From assembly GCA_963786305.1 (NCBI GenBank), contig CAWAYL010000011.1:62001-126000 (forward strand): a stretch of DNA of 64,000 nucleotides. Direction: 5' to 3'. Below, piece by piece: positions 10,587 through 23,200 of this stretch. The notes beneath the pieces were generated by a model, which made no database searches, was not told where the DNA came from, and worked only from the letters and a program-made list of their open reading frames with translations. The stretch's first letter is position 1; each line of letters starts with the position of its first letter. This DNA comes from CAKZLS01 sp963786305 (GTDB lineage Bacteria; Pseudomonadota; Alphaproteobacteria; Rhodospirillales; Defluviicoccaceae). Both the position numbers and the translations under genes were made by a program.

Positions 10587-10878
10587 CGGCGGACAAGCGG
10601 CGCCCGCCGGGTTCGCCGTCGACGCGTTAACAATCACCGAAATTTTGTTGCAATTGGGCGTTACCATCGAAACGGAGGGCGCCGGCGAGGAATATCATCT
10701 GGTCGGCGTCGGCGCCTTGATCGGCACGTGTACCTTCGCGGTGGGTGCGCGTCGGCGAAAAAGAAAAAGGGTTCCCATGCCGAATTGATCAGTATAGTCC
10801 CGTTCGTGGCGCACCACCATCCGATCCGCTCGAAACCACTCAACCCTTGATGCGCGGCAATGTCATGGACAGATTGAC
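10587..10878 (+). other. Gap between unknown protein and parA
   Basis: This is 292 bp without a gene I can support. An 86-codon open frame across it has no ribosome-binding site and overlaps the preceding gene, so I leave it out. Promoter elements for parA may lie here, but none is clear. Confidence 0.4.
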
Positions 10879-11595
10879 ATGATTCCGAAAATCATATCGG
10901 TTTGCAATCTGAAGGGCGGAGCCGGCAAGAGCACCATCGCCGTCAATATCGCCTGCGCGATCCAGCATCAACTCGATGGCGCTTGCGTATTGGTGGATGC
11001 CGACAAGCAGGCGACGACGTCGATCTGGGCACAATCGGGAAAGCTCACCGTCCGGGTTCTCGGCAAGGTGCTGCAGGAAGCGAAACCGGAGGACCGCTAC
11101 CCCGGCATGCTTTGGATCACCCAGATCAAGGGATTGGCGGAGAAGAACGATTCCATCGTCATTGATCTGCCGCCGGGTCTTCGGTTTTCGCTGGCGGCGG
11201 TGACGGCGGTTTCCGATCTCGTGCTGATCCCGGTGAACCCCAGCGGCATCGATTTTCACGCTACTGGCAGCTTCATCGATCTTGTGCAGAAATCCCGGGA
11301 GGTTCGCGGAAGCACCAAGCCTGAGTGCCTGATCGTCCCCAACCGGCTGGACCGGCGGACCACGATCGCTCAAAAGCTCTCCTTATACGAACAATTCGGG
11401 GAACCCATCGCGCCGGCCATCGGCATGCGCACGTCCTTCGCCTATGCCTTCGATCACGGCCAATGGATCGGCGACTTCGCGCCGGGTTCCGTTGCCCATC
11501 GCGAGATCGAGCAGCTTCTCAAGCACATCGCCAACGGCGCCGACGCACCCGCGCCGGCAGAGGTCATCGCCCCGCATTCACAATCCGGACGTTGA
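10879..11595 (+). CDS. Orphan ParA/MinD-type P-loop ATPase
   Basis: A 238-residue ParA-superfamily ATPase. It has the deviant Walker A KGGAGKST at residues 12-19, the A' motif VLVDADKQATTSIW and the A'' motif VIDLPPGL. Such ATPases cycle between ATP dimers and monomers to position DNA or protein cargo. There is no ParB or centromere-like array beside it, and the protein lacks an N-terminal helix-turn-helix, so it belongs to the short orphan group rather than chromosomal ParA. The upstream small helical protein is the only evident partner. Frame intact. Confidence 0.85.
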   Translation: MIPKIISVCNLKGGAGKSTIAVNIACAIQHQLDGACVLVDADKQATTSIWAQSGKLTVRVLGKVLQEAKPEDRYPGMLWITQIKGLAEKNDSIVIDLPPGLRFSLAAVTAVSDLVLIPVNPSGIDFHATGSFIDLVQKSREVRGSTKPECLIVPNRLDRRTTIAQKLSLYEQFGEPIAPAIGMRTSFAYAFDHGQWIGDFAPGSVAHREIEQLLKHIANGADAPAPAEVIAPHSQSGR

Positions 11596-11892
11596 TGCCG
11601 GTTACCGTTTCGATCACTCCCGTGGCTCGCGGATTGTCCGGCGTTCGCCGTGGTCATCAAAAATCCACATTTCCGCAACGCGGTCGAAATCTTCCATTCA
11701 TGCAAAGTACCCCTTTCCGTCATGGGAGCTTCACGGCCTCCGGCTAAAAGCACGGCCGAGGGTCCGGGGGATTGCTGAAATAGTCCAATGACCTTTCGCG
11801 GGACCCGGTGTTCCGCCTTGCCCGCAAGGATTTCTTTGCTCACCCCCGGTTCGTGCGTCGATGGCGCCAACAACCGAGGAGAACTCTTTTCC
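11596..11892 (+). other. Gap upstream of the phosphatase RTX gene
   Basis: About 300 bp with no supportable gene. It should carry the promoter of the RTX gene at 11893; I could not recognise a Pho box with confidence. Confidence 0.4.
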
Positions 11893-14800
11893 ATGGGTAT
11901 CACGCTCAATCCAATCGGCAGCTATCGCACCGGCGTCTTCGATGAGGGCGGCGCCGAAATCGTGGCGCATGACCCGGTGACGCAGCGTCTTTTCATCACC
12001 AATGGCAACGACGAGACCGTTGACGTGATCGGCATCGCCGATCCCGCAAGTCCCGCCAAGCTGTTCACGCTGGTTTTCCCGGCGCCGTTCCAGAACCTCG
12101 CGCCCACCAGCGTCGCCGTCAAAGACGGCATCATCGCGGTCGCCGTGCCGGCCGATCCGCAAACCGATCCCGGCCATGTGCTTTTCTTCGACACCGCCGG
12201 CACCTTTCAAAACAGCATCGAGGTCGGCGCGCTCCCCGACATGCTGATCTTCACGCCCGATGGTCAGAAGGTCTTGGTGGCAAACGAGGGCGAGCCCGGT
12301 GATGGTATCGACCCCGATGGATCCGTCAGCATCATCGATATCTCATCCGGCGTTGGCTCGGCGACGCTGGAAACCGCCACGTTCACCGAGTTCAACGGCC
12401 GCGAGGCCGAATTGCAGGCCCGCGGCGTCCGCCTGTTTCCCGGCAAGCAGACGGCCGAAGACGTCGAGCCCGAATATATCGCCGTGTCGCCGGACGGCGC
12501 CACCGCGTTCGTGACCCTGCAGGAAAACAATGCATTCGGCGTCATCGACATCGCCGCCGCCGCCGTCGAGGACATCGTTCCCCTTGGCGTCAAGGATCAC
12601 GCCGCGGGCCCGCCGCACCTCGAGACCATCGATCTGACCGACATGCTCCCGGATCTAGGCACCACCGCCGCCGGCCAGACGCTCAAGCTGGGTGGACTGT
12701 CGGGCCTCTGGTACGACGGCACCACCGCCGACGGCACCAGGCAGTTCTGGACGGTTCCCGACCGGGGTCCCAATCCGGACACCATCGACGGCGAGCGGCC
12801 TTTCGCGCTCCCCGATTATCAGGCCCGCCTCCACAAGATCGAGGTGGCGGCCGATGGCAGCACCCGATTTACCGACACCCTCTTGCTGACCCGCGAAGAG
12901 GGCGGCGTTCGGGTGCCGATCACCGGGATTTCCAACAATGCCAGCGATGAGCCGCCCGTCGACATTTTCGGAAACACCGTGGACTTCGACACGTTCGGCG
13001 GTGACCTGGAGGGCGTGGCCCGGGATGGCACCGGCAATTTCTGGCTTGTGGATGAATATCGCCCGGCCATTTACAAAGTCGCTCCGGACGGTGTCCTGAT
13101 TGATCGCTATGTGCCCGATGGCACCGCGGCACTGGTGGGCGCCGACGCCGGCGATTACGGATCCGAGACGCTTCCCGAGGACTACGCCAGCCGCCGGCCC
13201 AATCGCGGTTTCGAGGCGGTGGCCGTCGACCCGGACGAAGACATCGTTTACGCCTTCATTCAGACACCGCTCGCCAATCCCGATCGCGAAACGTCCGACA
13301 ACTCCGATGTCGTCCGCATCCTCGGCATCGATGGCGCGACGGGCCAGCCGGTGTCCGAATATGTCTACCTCCTTGAGGGCTCGGACTTCCGGGACAGCAT
13401 CGTCGACAAGATCGGGGACGCCGTCTACGCCGGTGACGGAACGTTCTTCGTGATCGAACGCGATTCCTCGACCGAGACTTTCGGCAAGAAGTTCATCTTC
13501 AAGGTGGACCTCAAGGGCGCGACCAACCTGCTGGATGCGGGCGCGCGGTCGCTGCCCAGTGGTGAAATCCTCGAGCAGCAGACCGCCGACGATCTCGCCG
13601 ACCTTGGCATCCACGCGGTCAACAAGGTCAAGGTGCTCAACCTTCCCTCCATCGGCTATCTCGCCGGCGACAAGCCCGAGGGCCTCGCGCTGCTCGAAGA
13701 CGGCACGCTCGCGGTGCTCAATGACAACGACTTCTCATTGACGGGCGAACTGGACACAACCACCGGCGCGGTCGGCGTGGTCGAGCCGACGTCGCCGACC
13801 GTGCTCGGGTTCATCACCTTCGATGACACCAACGGCCTCGACGCCAGCGACGAAGACGGCGCGATCAACATCCAGAACTGGCCGGTCTACGGCATGTACA
13901 TGCCGGACGCCGTTGCCAGCTTCGAAGTCGATGGCGAAACCTTCTACGTTACCGCCAACGAGGGCGACGCCCGTGACGAAGACGCCCGCGTCGACGATCT
14001 CGACCTCGATCCGGAGGCCTTCCCGAATGCCGCGGAACTGCAGGCGGACGAAACCCTCGGCCGGCTGGAGGTGTCGACCATCGACGGCGATATTGACGGT
14101 GATGGTGACTACGATCAGTTGTTCGCCTACGGATCGCGGTCCTTTTCTATTTGGGACCGCTACGGCAACCTCGTGTACGACAGCGGCGACGATTTCGAGA
14201 AGACGATCGCCGAACGAATTCCCGACTATTTCAACTCCGACAACGACGAAAGCACGTTCGACACCCGCAGCGACGCCAAGGGGCCCGAGCCGGAAGGCGT
14301 TACCGTCGGGGTCATCGACGGCACGCCCTACGCCTTCATCGGTCTGGAGCGGGTCGGTGGCGCCGCAACGTACGACGTCAGCGATCCGGCGAACCCCCGG
14401 TTCGTCGGTTATGACAATAACCGCGATTTCACCGCCGACCCGGAAACGCCCAAGGCCGGTGACCTAGGCCCGGAGGGACTGGCCTTCATCGCGCCGGACG
14501 ATTCGCCCAACGGCGAACCGCTTCTGGTAGTCGCCAACGAAGTCAGCGGTTCCACAACTCTTTTCAGGCCCGAGGTCCATGGCGCCGAAAAGACCGGAAC
14601 CGAGGGCGACGACACCCTGGAGGGGACAATCGGCAACGACACCCTGGACGGGCTCGGCGGCAATGACTCGCTGGATGGCGGCGACGGAAACAACTCGCTG
14701 GTCGGCGGCGAGGGCGACGACACGCTGTCCGGCGGAAAGGGCGCCGACGATCTCGCCGGCGACGCCGGCGACGACCTACTCATGCCGGGCCTTAATTCTG

Positions 14801-17238
14801 GAATCGATACAGTCAATGGTGGAGAAGGAGACGATACAGTGGATTACACGGACGCAGGCGAAGCGGGATTCGCGGTAACGGTCGACCTCGACGAAGGCGA
14901 CGCGGAAATCGCCACGCCGTCGATGATATCCGGCCGCAACGGCTACACCGTCAAGGAACTGTTCACCATCGGAGAAACAATCAACGGATACACTCCCCCG
15001 GGTATTCCCGACGGCATCGGCGCCTACGCGTACGACGCCGACACCATCAGGATTCTCGTCAATCATGAACTCTCGATCGACCAGAGCGGCTATGCCTACG
15101 AGGTATCGGACGGATCTGGCGGCACTTTCGAACTCATCGGCGCCCGGGTGAGCTACTTCGACATCAACAAGGAACGATTTGTACATCGAGGGCGCCGGGG
15201 CGGCCTTTGAGCGGATCTATGATCGCAATGGCGAGCTGATGACCGATCCGTCGCAGTTCGAGATCGCCGGCGCCGATGAGATCAATTTCAATGCCGACGC
15301 CGGACTGTGGGGTTTCAACCGCTTTTGCTCCAGTGGCCTGTTCGAGCCGGAAGTCCTTCGGCGGCGGCCAGGGCCTCGCGGACCGCATCTACTTCACCGG
15401 CGAGGAAACCGCCGGCGGCACCGAATGGGCGGTGGACGTGGAAAACGGCGACATCTGGGCGGTGCCGATGATGGGCCGCGGCAACTGGGAAAACATCACC
15501 CTCATCGATACCGGGGTGACCGACAAGGTCGCCTTCATCATGGGCGACGATGCCCAGGAACGGCCGCTTTACCTCTACGTCGGCGAGAAGGATACGTCCG
15601 CCGGCGCCGCGTTTCTTGCGCGCAACGGCCTTGCCGACGGCAAGCTTTACATGTGGAAATCATCGACGGGCGAAGCCGCGCCGTCCGAGTTCCTCGGCGA
15701 CGGCAACACCCTCGACGGCGAATGGATCGAGGTTCCGAATTACGATCCCGCCCTCGGCCGGAACCGGAAGGGTACGACGCCGTCGGCTATCTGACGCCAG
15801 GACGGCCTGCTCGAATTCCAGGAGCAGAACGGCGCGTTCAGGTTCTCCCGTCCGGAGGATGTCTCCACCAATCCCACCGACGGCATGCAGGTGGTGCTGG
15901 CGTCGACCGGCCGCCCGGCGTCGACGACGGCGCCGATACCTGGGGAACCATCTACATCATCGACGCGGCGTTCGATGCGGGCCGGCGAGCCGACCGGGGC
16001 GAAAGTTGTCCATCCTCTATGATGGCGACGGCGACCCGAGCCGGGCGCTTCGCAGCCCCGATAACCTGGACTGGTCCGGCGACGGGTATATCTACGTTCA
16101 GGAAGACCGGGCCAATGGTTCGATCTTTGCCGAGGGCGAGAACACCAACGAAGCCTCCATCGTTCGCCTCGATCCGAACGTTTCCGGCGGCGATCCCCTT
16201 CGGGTTGCCGAGATCGATCGTACATCCGTCGTGCCGCTGGGCGTTACCGACGGCGATCCGGGCGACGTGGGCGCCTGGGAAAGCTCCGGCATTCTCGACG
16301 TCTCGACGCTGTTCGATAAGGAACCGGGCGAGGTTTTCGTGTTCGACGTGGAAGCGCATTCCATTGGCGGCGGCGTCATCGAGACCGAGGATCTGGTTCA
16401 GGGCGGACAGCTCAACATCCTCTACGGTCCCGACGCCGAGCCGTTCGGTCCGCCGCCGGCGGGCATGGACGAGCTCGACGGCGTCGAAGACGTCACCGGC
16501 ACACGGTTCAGCGACGTTATTTACGGCGACGACAACGACAACATGCTCGAGGGCGCCGGCGGCGAGGACACCTTGGACGGCCGCGGCGGCGACGATACGC
16601 TGGAAGGCGGCGCCGACGACAACTCGCTCATCGGCGGCGAAGGCGACGACATGCTCTCGGGCGGCGAGGACGACGATGTCCTCGAAGGCGGCGCGGACGA
16701 CGATCGATCTCGCCGGCGGCAATGGCGACGATACCCTGGAAGGGTGGCGAGGACGACGACGAATTGTCGGGGAGATCGCGGCGCCGACCTGCTCAGGGGC
16801 GGGACGGGAGACGACAACCTCGACGGCGGTCGCGACGATGACCGGCTCGAGGGCGGCGAGGGCGACGACGATCTCGAGGGCGGCCGCGACGACGACGTTC
16901 TCGATGGCGGCGAGGGTGACGACAATCTCTCCGGCGGTCGCGGCGACGATACCCTCGACGGCGGCGAGGGCGACGACGATCTGACGGGAGGGCGAGACGC
17001 AGACACGTTCGTGCTCGACCTCATGACCGGGGTCGACGTGATCACCGATTTCGAGATCGGCGAAGACATGATCGACGTGTCCGGTTTCGCGTTCGCCGAT
17101 TTCGCCGGCCTGCTCGACCGCGCGGAACAGGACGGCGATGACGTCTACATCGAGCTTGACGGCGACAACGGCGACGCGCTCGTTCTGCTCGACATCGCCA
17201 AGGGCGATCTCGAAGAGGGTGACTTCATCTTCGCGTAG
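11893..17238 (+). CDS. Giant RTX protein: choice-of-anchor I / phytase-like / PhoX-like phosphatase (frameshifted)
   Basis: One gene of about 1,780 codons starts at ATG 11893 behind CGAGGAGAA. Residues 1-200 and 636-890 form two halves of a choice-of-anchor I propeller (for example TPDGQKVLVANEGEPGD and VTANEGDARDEDARVDD). Residues about 266-600 match the phytase-like esterase domain (GLSGLWYDGTTADGTRQFW, GGDLEGVARDGTGNFWLVDE). Residues 900-960 are RTX nonapeptides. From about 14930 to 16500 lies a PhoX/DUF839 alkaline phosphatase domain (DTIRILVNHELS, LYLYVGEKDTSAG). More GGxGxD repeats follow, then a serralysin-type C-terminus (VITDFEIGEDMIDVSGF) ending in EEGDFIFA, fitting an uncleaved type I secretion signal. 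Frames change near 15180, 15340, 15790, 15900, 16000 and 16700-16780. Inferred role: extracellular calcium-dependent phosphate scavenging. Confidence 0.82.
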
Positions 17239-17250
17239 CTCGATCCAGGC

Positions 17251-20200
17251 TTAATTCCGGCCTATCCGGGTCACGAGACTTGCCCCCGGGGATTGCAACC
17301 AATCCCCGGGGGCATTGTTCTCTCGCGTGCTCGCGATCTCTAGGAACAGGATGAAGTCGTCCTCGGCGAGGGTGGAGGCTCCGGTGACGTAGATCTCCAT
17401 GTCGGCCACGCCGTCGCCGTCGACGTCGGCCTGCACGACGCCCTTGTCGAAGCGAAGCTCGCCGGCCGTTCCACTGAACGCGCCGTCGCCGATGTAGTCG
17501 AACGCCTGGTGACCGGCCAGATCGTGCATTCGGCGTCGATCAGGTGCAGGTCGATCCGGTCGCCGTCGGCCGTCTTGAAAGCCGACGATCTTGTCGCGGA
17601 GTGTTGCCGGCCCGGCTGTCGTCGAGGCTGTCGAACACGAACTTGTCGGCGCCCCTGCCGCCGATCAGGATGTCGCGGCCGAGGCCGCCGTCGAGAACGT
17701 CGTCGTCGTTGCCGCCGTTCAGGGTGTCGTCTACCGCCCCTAGGGTGTCCGTTGCCCCCGATCAGAGTCCCTGGCCGCCGTCGAGAACGTCGTCGTCGTT
17801 GCCGCCGTTCAGGGTGTCGTTGCCGAGGCCGCCGTCGAGCGTGTCCGCGCCGTTGCCGCCGACGAGGACGTTCTTGCCGTCGTTGCCGGTGATGGCGTTG
17901 TCCTCGTTGTTGCCGATGCCCCTGAGGTTGGCGGCGCCGGTGAGGGTCAGGTGCTCGACGTTGGCCGTAAGTCTGTAAGTCGCGGAACTTTCGACGGTGT
18001 CGGTGCCTTCGCCGTCCTCTTCGAAGACGCGATCCCTGGACGAATTCACCTTGAACAGATCGTCGCCGGCGCCGCCGAACAGCCTGTCGTTGCCGAGACC
18101 GCCGTCGAGGGTGTCGTTGCCGGCGCCGCCTTCCAGGGTGTTGGCGCGATCATCGCCGGTGAGCGCGTCGGCGAAGTCGCCGCCGGTCAAGCCCTCGATG
18201 CCGCTCAGAACATCGGTGCCGGCGGCGCCCGTGACCTGTTCGCCAATTACCGATAGATCGACGCTCACCGCTCCACCGGCGTCGGCATAGGACGCCATGT
18301 CGAAACCCTTGCCGCCTTCGAGGGTGTCGTTGCCGGTCCCGCCGCTGAGCGTGTCGTTGCCGCGTTCGCCGTCGATGGCGTCGTCGCCCGCGCCGCCGCC
18401 GAGCACGTTGCTCCTGGTGTTGCCGGTCAGGACGTTGTCCTCGCCGTCGCCGGTCGCCGCGACGGCCCTGCCGGTGAGCGTCAGGTTCTCGACGTTGGCG
18501 CCGCCGAGCGAGAGGTCGAAGTCGACGGAACTGACGATGGTATCCGTGCCCTCGTCGTCGTTCTCGGTCACGACGTCGGCGGCGTCGTCGACCGTGTAGG
18601 TATCGTCGCCGGCGCCGCCGGCCATGGTGTCGATGCCCCTGCCGCCGTCGAGCGAGTCGTTGCCGGCGCCGCCGTCGAGCGAGTCGTTGTCGTAGCTTCC
18701 GAGCAGGGTGTCGTCGCCGCCGCCGCCGATGAGCGTGTCGTCGCCCTTGTGGCCGTCGAGCTTGTTGGCGCTGGCGTTGCCGGTGAGCACGTTGGCGTCG
18801 GTGTTGCCCTTGGCGCCGGCGTCGCCGGCGCTGTCGGCCATCGTCAGGTTTTCGACGTACCGCGCGAGGTTGTAGCTGTTGTAGGCCGCCTTCCAGTGCA
18901 GGGCGTCGACCACGTGGACCGTATCCATGCCCTGGTCTTTCTTCTCGATGGCCCTGTCGCCCCGGCTGTCGACGATATAGAGATCGTCGCCGCCGGCGCC
19001 GGCCATGATGTCCCGGCCGGTGTGGCCGTCGAGCACGTTGGCGGCGTCGTCGCCGTAGAGCCTGTCGTTGCTCTCGCCGCCGATAAGGTCCTCGAAGCCG
19101 TCGAGGATGTCCCTGCCGATTTCCTGCCGCTGGCCGTGCCCTTGGCGAGGTTGACGTTCACGCTCCTGGTGGCGCTGGTGAAGACGAGCGTGTCCGCCCC
19201 ATCGCCGCCGTGGTAGGTGTCGTTGCCGGCGCCATCGCCGGCGATGACCTGGTCGTCGCCGTCGCCGGCCATGATCTCGTCATCGCCGGATCCCGCCGCC
19301 AGGGTATCGTTGCCGTCCATGGCCCATGAGCATGTCGTCGTTTTCGGTGCCGACATGGTTTTCGTCGCCGGCGGTGCCTTGCCAGTATTCGCCCGATACG
19401 ACGCCGTCGAAGTCGTCGGCGTCGAGCGCCGCCGTCTGGATGCCCAGCAAGATCACCTTGTCGCCGCCGGGCAGCGTGATCTCGGCGTTGTCGCCATTGT
19501 CGGCGATCATCGGCTCGAGGGTCCCCAGTCGCCGATGTCGATACCGAAGGACGAGAGATCGATGACGTCCTGGCCCGGGGTGAAGTCGGTGATGGTGTCC
19601 ATATCGGTTCCGGACCCGGCCTCAATGGCAAAGGTATCCTTGCCCTTGCCGCCGTCTAGCGTGTCGTCGCCGAGGCCGCCGTCCAGCCGGTTGGCACCGG
19701 CGTTACCGGTGAGCGTGTTGGCCTGGGCGCTTCCGGTGCCGTCGATGGCCGCTCTGCCGGTCAGGACCAGCGCTTCGACATGATCGGAAAGGGTGTGGTC
19801 GGCGGAACTGAACACCGTGTCGGTGCCCCCATCGTCGTTCTCGGTCACGACGTCGGCGGTGTCGTCCACCGTGTAGGTATCGTCGCCGGCGCCGCCGGCC
19901 ATGGTGTCGATGCCCTTGCCGCCGTCGAGCGAGTCGTTGCCGGCGCCGCCGTCGAGCGAGTCGTTGTCGTAGCTGCCGAACAGGGTATCGTCGCCGCCGC
20001 CACCGATCAGCGTGTCGTCGCCCTTGTAGCCATCGAGCTTGTTGGCGCTGGCGTTGCCGGTAAGCGTGTTGGCGTCGGTGTTGCCCCTGGCGCCGGCGTC
20101 GCCGGCGCTGTCGGCCATCGTCAGGTTTTCGACGTACCGCGCGAGGTTGTAGCTGTTGAAGGCCGCCTTCCAGTGCAGGGCGTCGACCACGTGGACCGTA

Positions 20201-23200
20201 TCCATGCCCTGGTCTTTCTTCTCGATGGCCCTGTCGCCCCGGCTGTCGACGATATAGAGATCGTCGCCGCCGGCGCCGGCCATGATGTCCCGGCCGGTGT
20301 GGCCGTCGAGCACGTTGGCGGCGTCGTCGCCGTAGAGCCTGTCGTTGCTCTCGCCGCCGATAAGGTCCTCGAAGCCGTCGAGGATGTCCCTGCCGATTTC
20401 CCTGCCGCTGGCCGTGCCCTTGGCGAGGTTGACGTTCACGCTCCTGGTGGCGCTGGTGAAGACGAGCGTGTCCGCCCCATCGCCGCCGTGGTAGGTGTCG
20501 TTGCCGGCGCCATCGCCGGCGATGACCCGGTCGTCGCCGTCGCCGGCGATGATCTCGTCATCGCCGGATCCCGCCGCCAGGGTATCGTTGCCGTCCCGGC
20601 CCAAGAGCATGTCGTCGTTTTCGGTGCCGACATGGTTTTCGTCGCCGGCGGTGCCTTGCCAGTATTCGCCCGATACGACGCCGTCGAAGTCGTCGGCGTC
20701 GAGCGCCGCCGTCTGGATGCCCAGCAAAACCACCTTGTCGCCGCCGGGCAGCGTGATCTCGGCGTTGTCGCCATTGTTGGCGATCATCGGCTCGAGGGTG
20801 CCCCAGTCGCCGATGTCGATACCGAACGACGAGAGATCGATGACGTCCTGGCCCGGGGTGAAGTCGGTGATGGTGTCCGTATCGGTTCCGGACCCGGCCT
20901 CAATGGCAAAGGTATCCTTGCCCTTGCCACCCTCTAGCGTATCGTCGCCGAGGCCGCCGTCCAGCCGGTTGGCATTGGCGTTACCCGTAAGCGTGTTGGC
21001 CTGGGCGCTTCCGGTGCCGTCGATGGCCGCCCTGCCGGTCAGGACCAGCGCTTCGACATGATCGGAAAGGGTGTGGTCGGCGGAACTGTAGACCGTGTCC
21101 GTGCCCTCGTCGTCGTTCTCGGTCACGACGTCGTCGGCATCGTCGACGGTGTAGGTATCGTCGCCGGCGCCGCCGGCCATGGTGTCGATGCCCTTGCCGC
21201 CGTCGAGCGAGTCGTTGCCGGCGCCGCCGTCGAGCGAGTCGTTGTCGTAGCTGCCGAACAGGGTATCGTCGCCGCCGCCACCGATCAGCGTGTCGTCGCC
21301 CTTGAAGCCATCGAGCTTGTTGGCGCTGGCGTTGCCGGTGAGCACGTTCGCGTCGATGCTCCCCTTGGCGCTCGCGGCGCCCGCCGCGTCGCTCAGGGTC
21401 AGGTTCTCGACGTTTTTGCGGAGCGTGTAGGTGTTGTATTTCGCCTTGTTCGACAGCGTTTCCTCGACGATGACGGTATCGATGCCTTCGCCGTCCTTTT
21501 CGATGGCGTTGTCGCCCCTGTGATCGACCGAATAGGTGTCGTCGCCGAGGCCGCCGAAGAGCACGTCCTTGCCCTGGCCGCCGTCGAGCACGTTGGCGTT
21601 GTCGTCGCCGTAGATCCTGTCGTTGCTCTGGCCGCCGAGCACGTTCTCGAAGCCGCTCAGCGTATCGCTGCCGATCCTCTTGCCCTTGGCCGTGCCGTCG
21701 GCCAGTTTCACCGTCACACCCGACGTGGAGCCGGCGAACGACACGAAGTCGATACCGTCGCCGCCGTCCAGGGTGTCGTTGCCGCGCCCGCCTTCGATGG
21801 TGTCGTCGCCGAGACCGCCGGTGAGGACGTTGTCGCCGTCGTTGCCGATGACAAGGTTGTCGTCGTCGTTGCCGGCGCCGTCGATATCGGCGTCGCCGGT
21901 CAGAACCAGCGCCTCGACGTTGTCGCCGAGCGTATAGCCGATGGACGCTTCCACCGTGTCGGTCCCGGCGGCGGCGTCCTCGGTCACGGTGTCGCCGGCG
22001 TTGTCGACGATATACCGGTCGTCGCCGACCCCGCCCGCCATGGCGTCCGCGCCCTCCCCGCCGTCGAGCAGGTCGTGTCCGGCAAAACTCCGTCCCCAGA
22101 GATCGCCATAGACTACGTACGCCGCGCCGGCTTCGTCGCCACCTTCGCTGTGCCAGCGGGCGCCCACTAACAGGTCGTCGATGCCGTCGCCGTTCATGTC
22201 GCCAGCCGAAGAAACCGAGGCGCCGGTACCGTCGCCGTCTTGTTCGCCAAAGATTTCGAACCCGATGGAGTCGATGTCGCCGAGATCAATGGTCGAAGCC
22301 AGAGATTCGCCTCCAAATATGACGTAGGCACTGCCGGGATGAGTAATTCTATCCTCGTCCCAGGCGAAGTCGGCTCCGATCATCAGGTCGGCAAAACCGT
22401 CTTGATTAATATCGCCGATGCCGCTGACGGACCAGCCGAGGTCGGCGGCGTCGCCGTCGGGCGTAAACCTTACGCCCGCCGCACCCAGCGATGACAGGTC
22501 GAGGGAAGCGGCCGGGGTCTCGCTACCATAAACGAGAAACGCGGTTCCGCCGGGGAAGTTGAAAGGCGCACCGACAAGCACGTCGTCGTAGCCATCGCCA
22601 TTGACATCGCCAACGCCCGAGACCGAGCGACCGGTCCAGTCACTATTGTCGATGCCGTTGAGGTGCATCCCGCCGCTGCCCAGCGCGCCAAGGTCAACAT
22701 CTCCGGGCGTTTCGGAGCCAAACACCACGGAAGCGAAACCCGGGTTCAATTGCTCGCTGTCGCGCGAGCCGATGATCAGGTCGTTGATGTTGTCGCCGTT
22801 GAAGTCGCCGGCGCTCGAGACTGAATAACCGGACCAGTCCTTCGAGCCGGCGCCGGTGATCTTATATCCGCCCGCGCCCAGGGCGCCGACATCAAGTGTG
22901 GTTGCAAACGGCGCGTTTTGGCCGTAGATCACATAGGTTGTTCCAACCCTGTCTTGGCCATTCACCTCCGTAAAAATGGCGCCGACCGCAATATCGTCGA
23001 TGCCGTCGCCGTTCATGTCGCCCAGGCTCGCGACTGAAACGCCGAGGGCGTCACCGGCGTTCTCACCGGTGATCCTGACCCCGTCCGTACCGAGGGCACC
23101 GAGGTCGATGGTGTTGGAAAAGGGCGTGTCCTTGCCGAATACGACGTAGGCGCTGTTGTCGCCGCCGGTGCCGGGCGCGCCAATCACGAAGTCGTCAATA

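Noticed and set aside
10528..10788. Possible 86-residue gene between the small protein and parA
   Set aside because: It overlaps the preceding gene, lacks a ribosome-binding site, and its sequence matches nothing I recognise.
18764..21318. Regular repeats considered as a CRISPR array
   Set aside because: Units are over a kilobase, coding and in frame, with no short direct repeats separated by unique spacers.
19780..22170. Long plus-strand frames rich in Val/Ala/Gly opposite the FG-GAP/RTX gene
   Set aside because: Their periodicity is the reverse of the GGxGxD repeats; the minus strand gives calcium-binding RTX repeats and a secretion tail.
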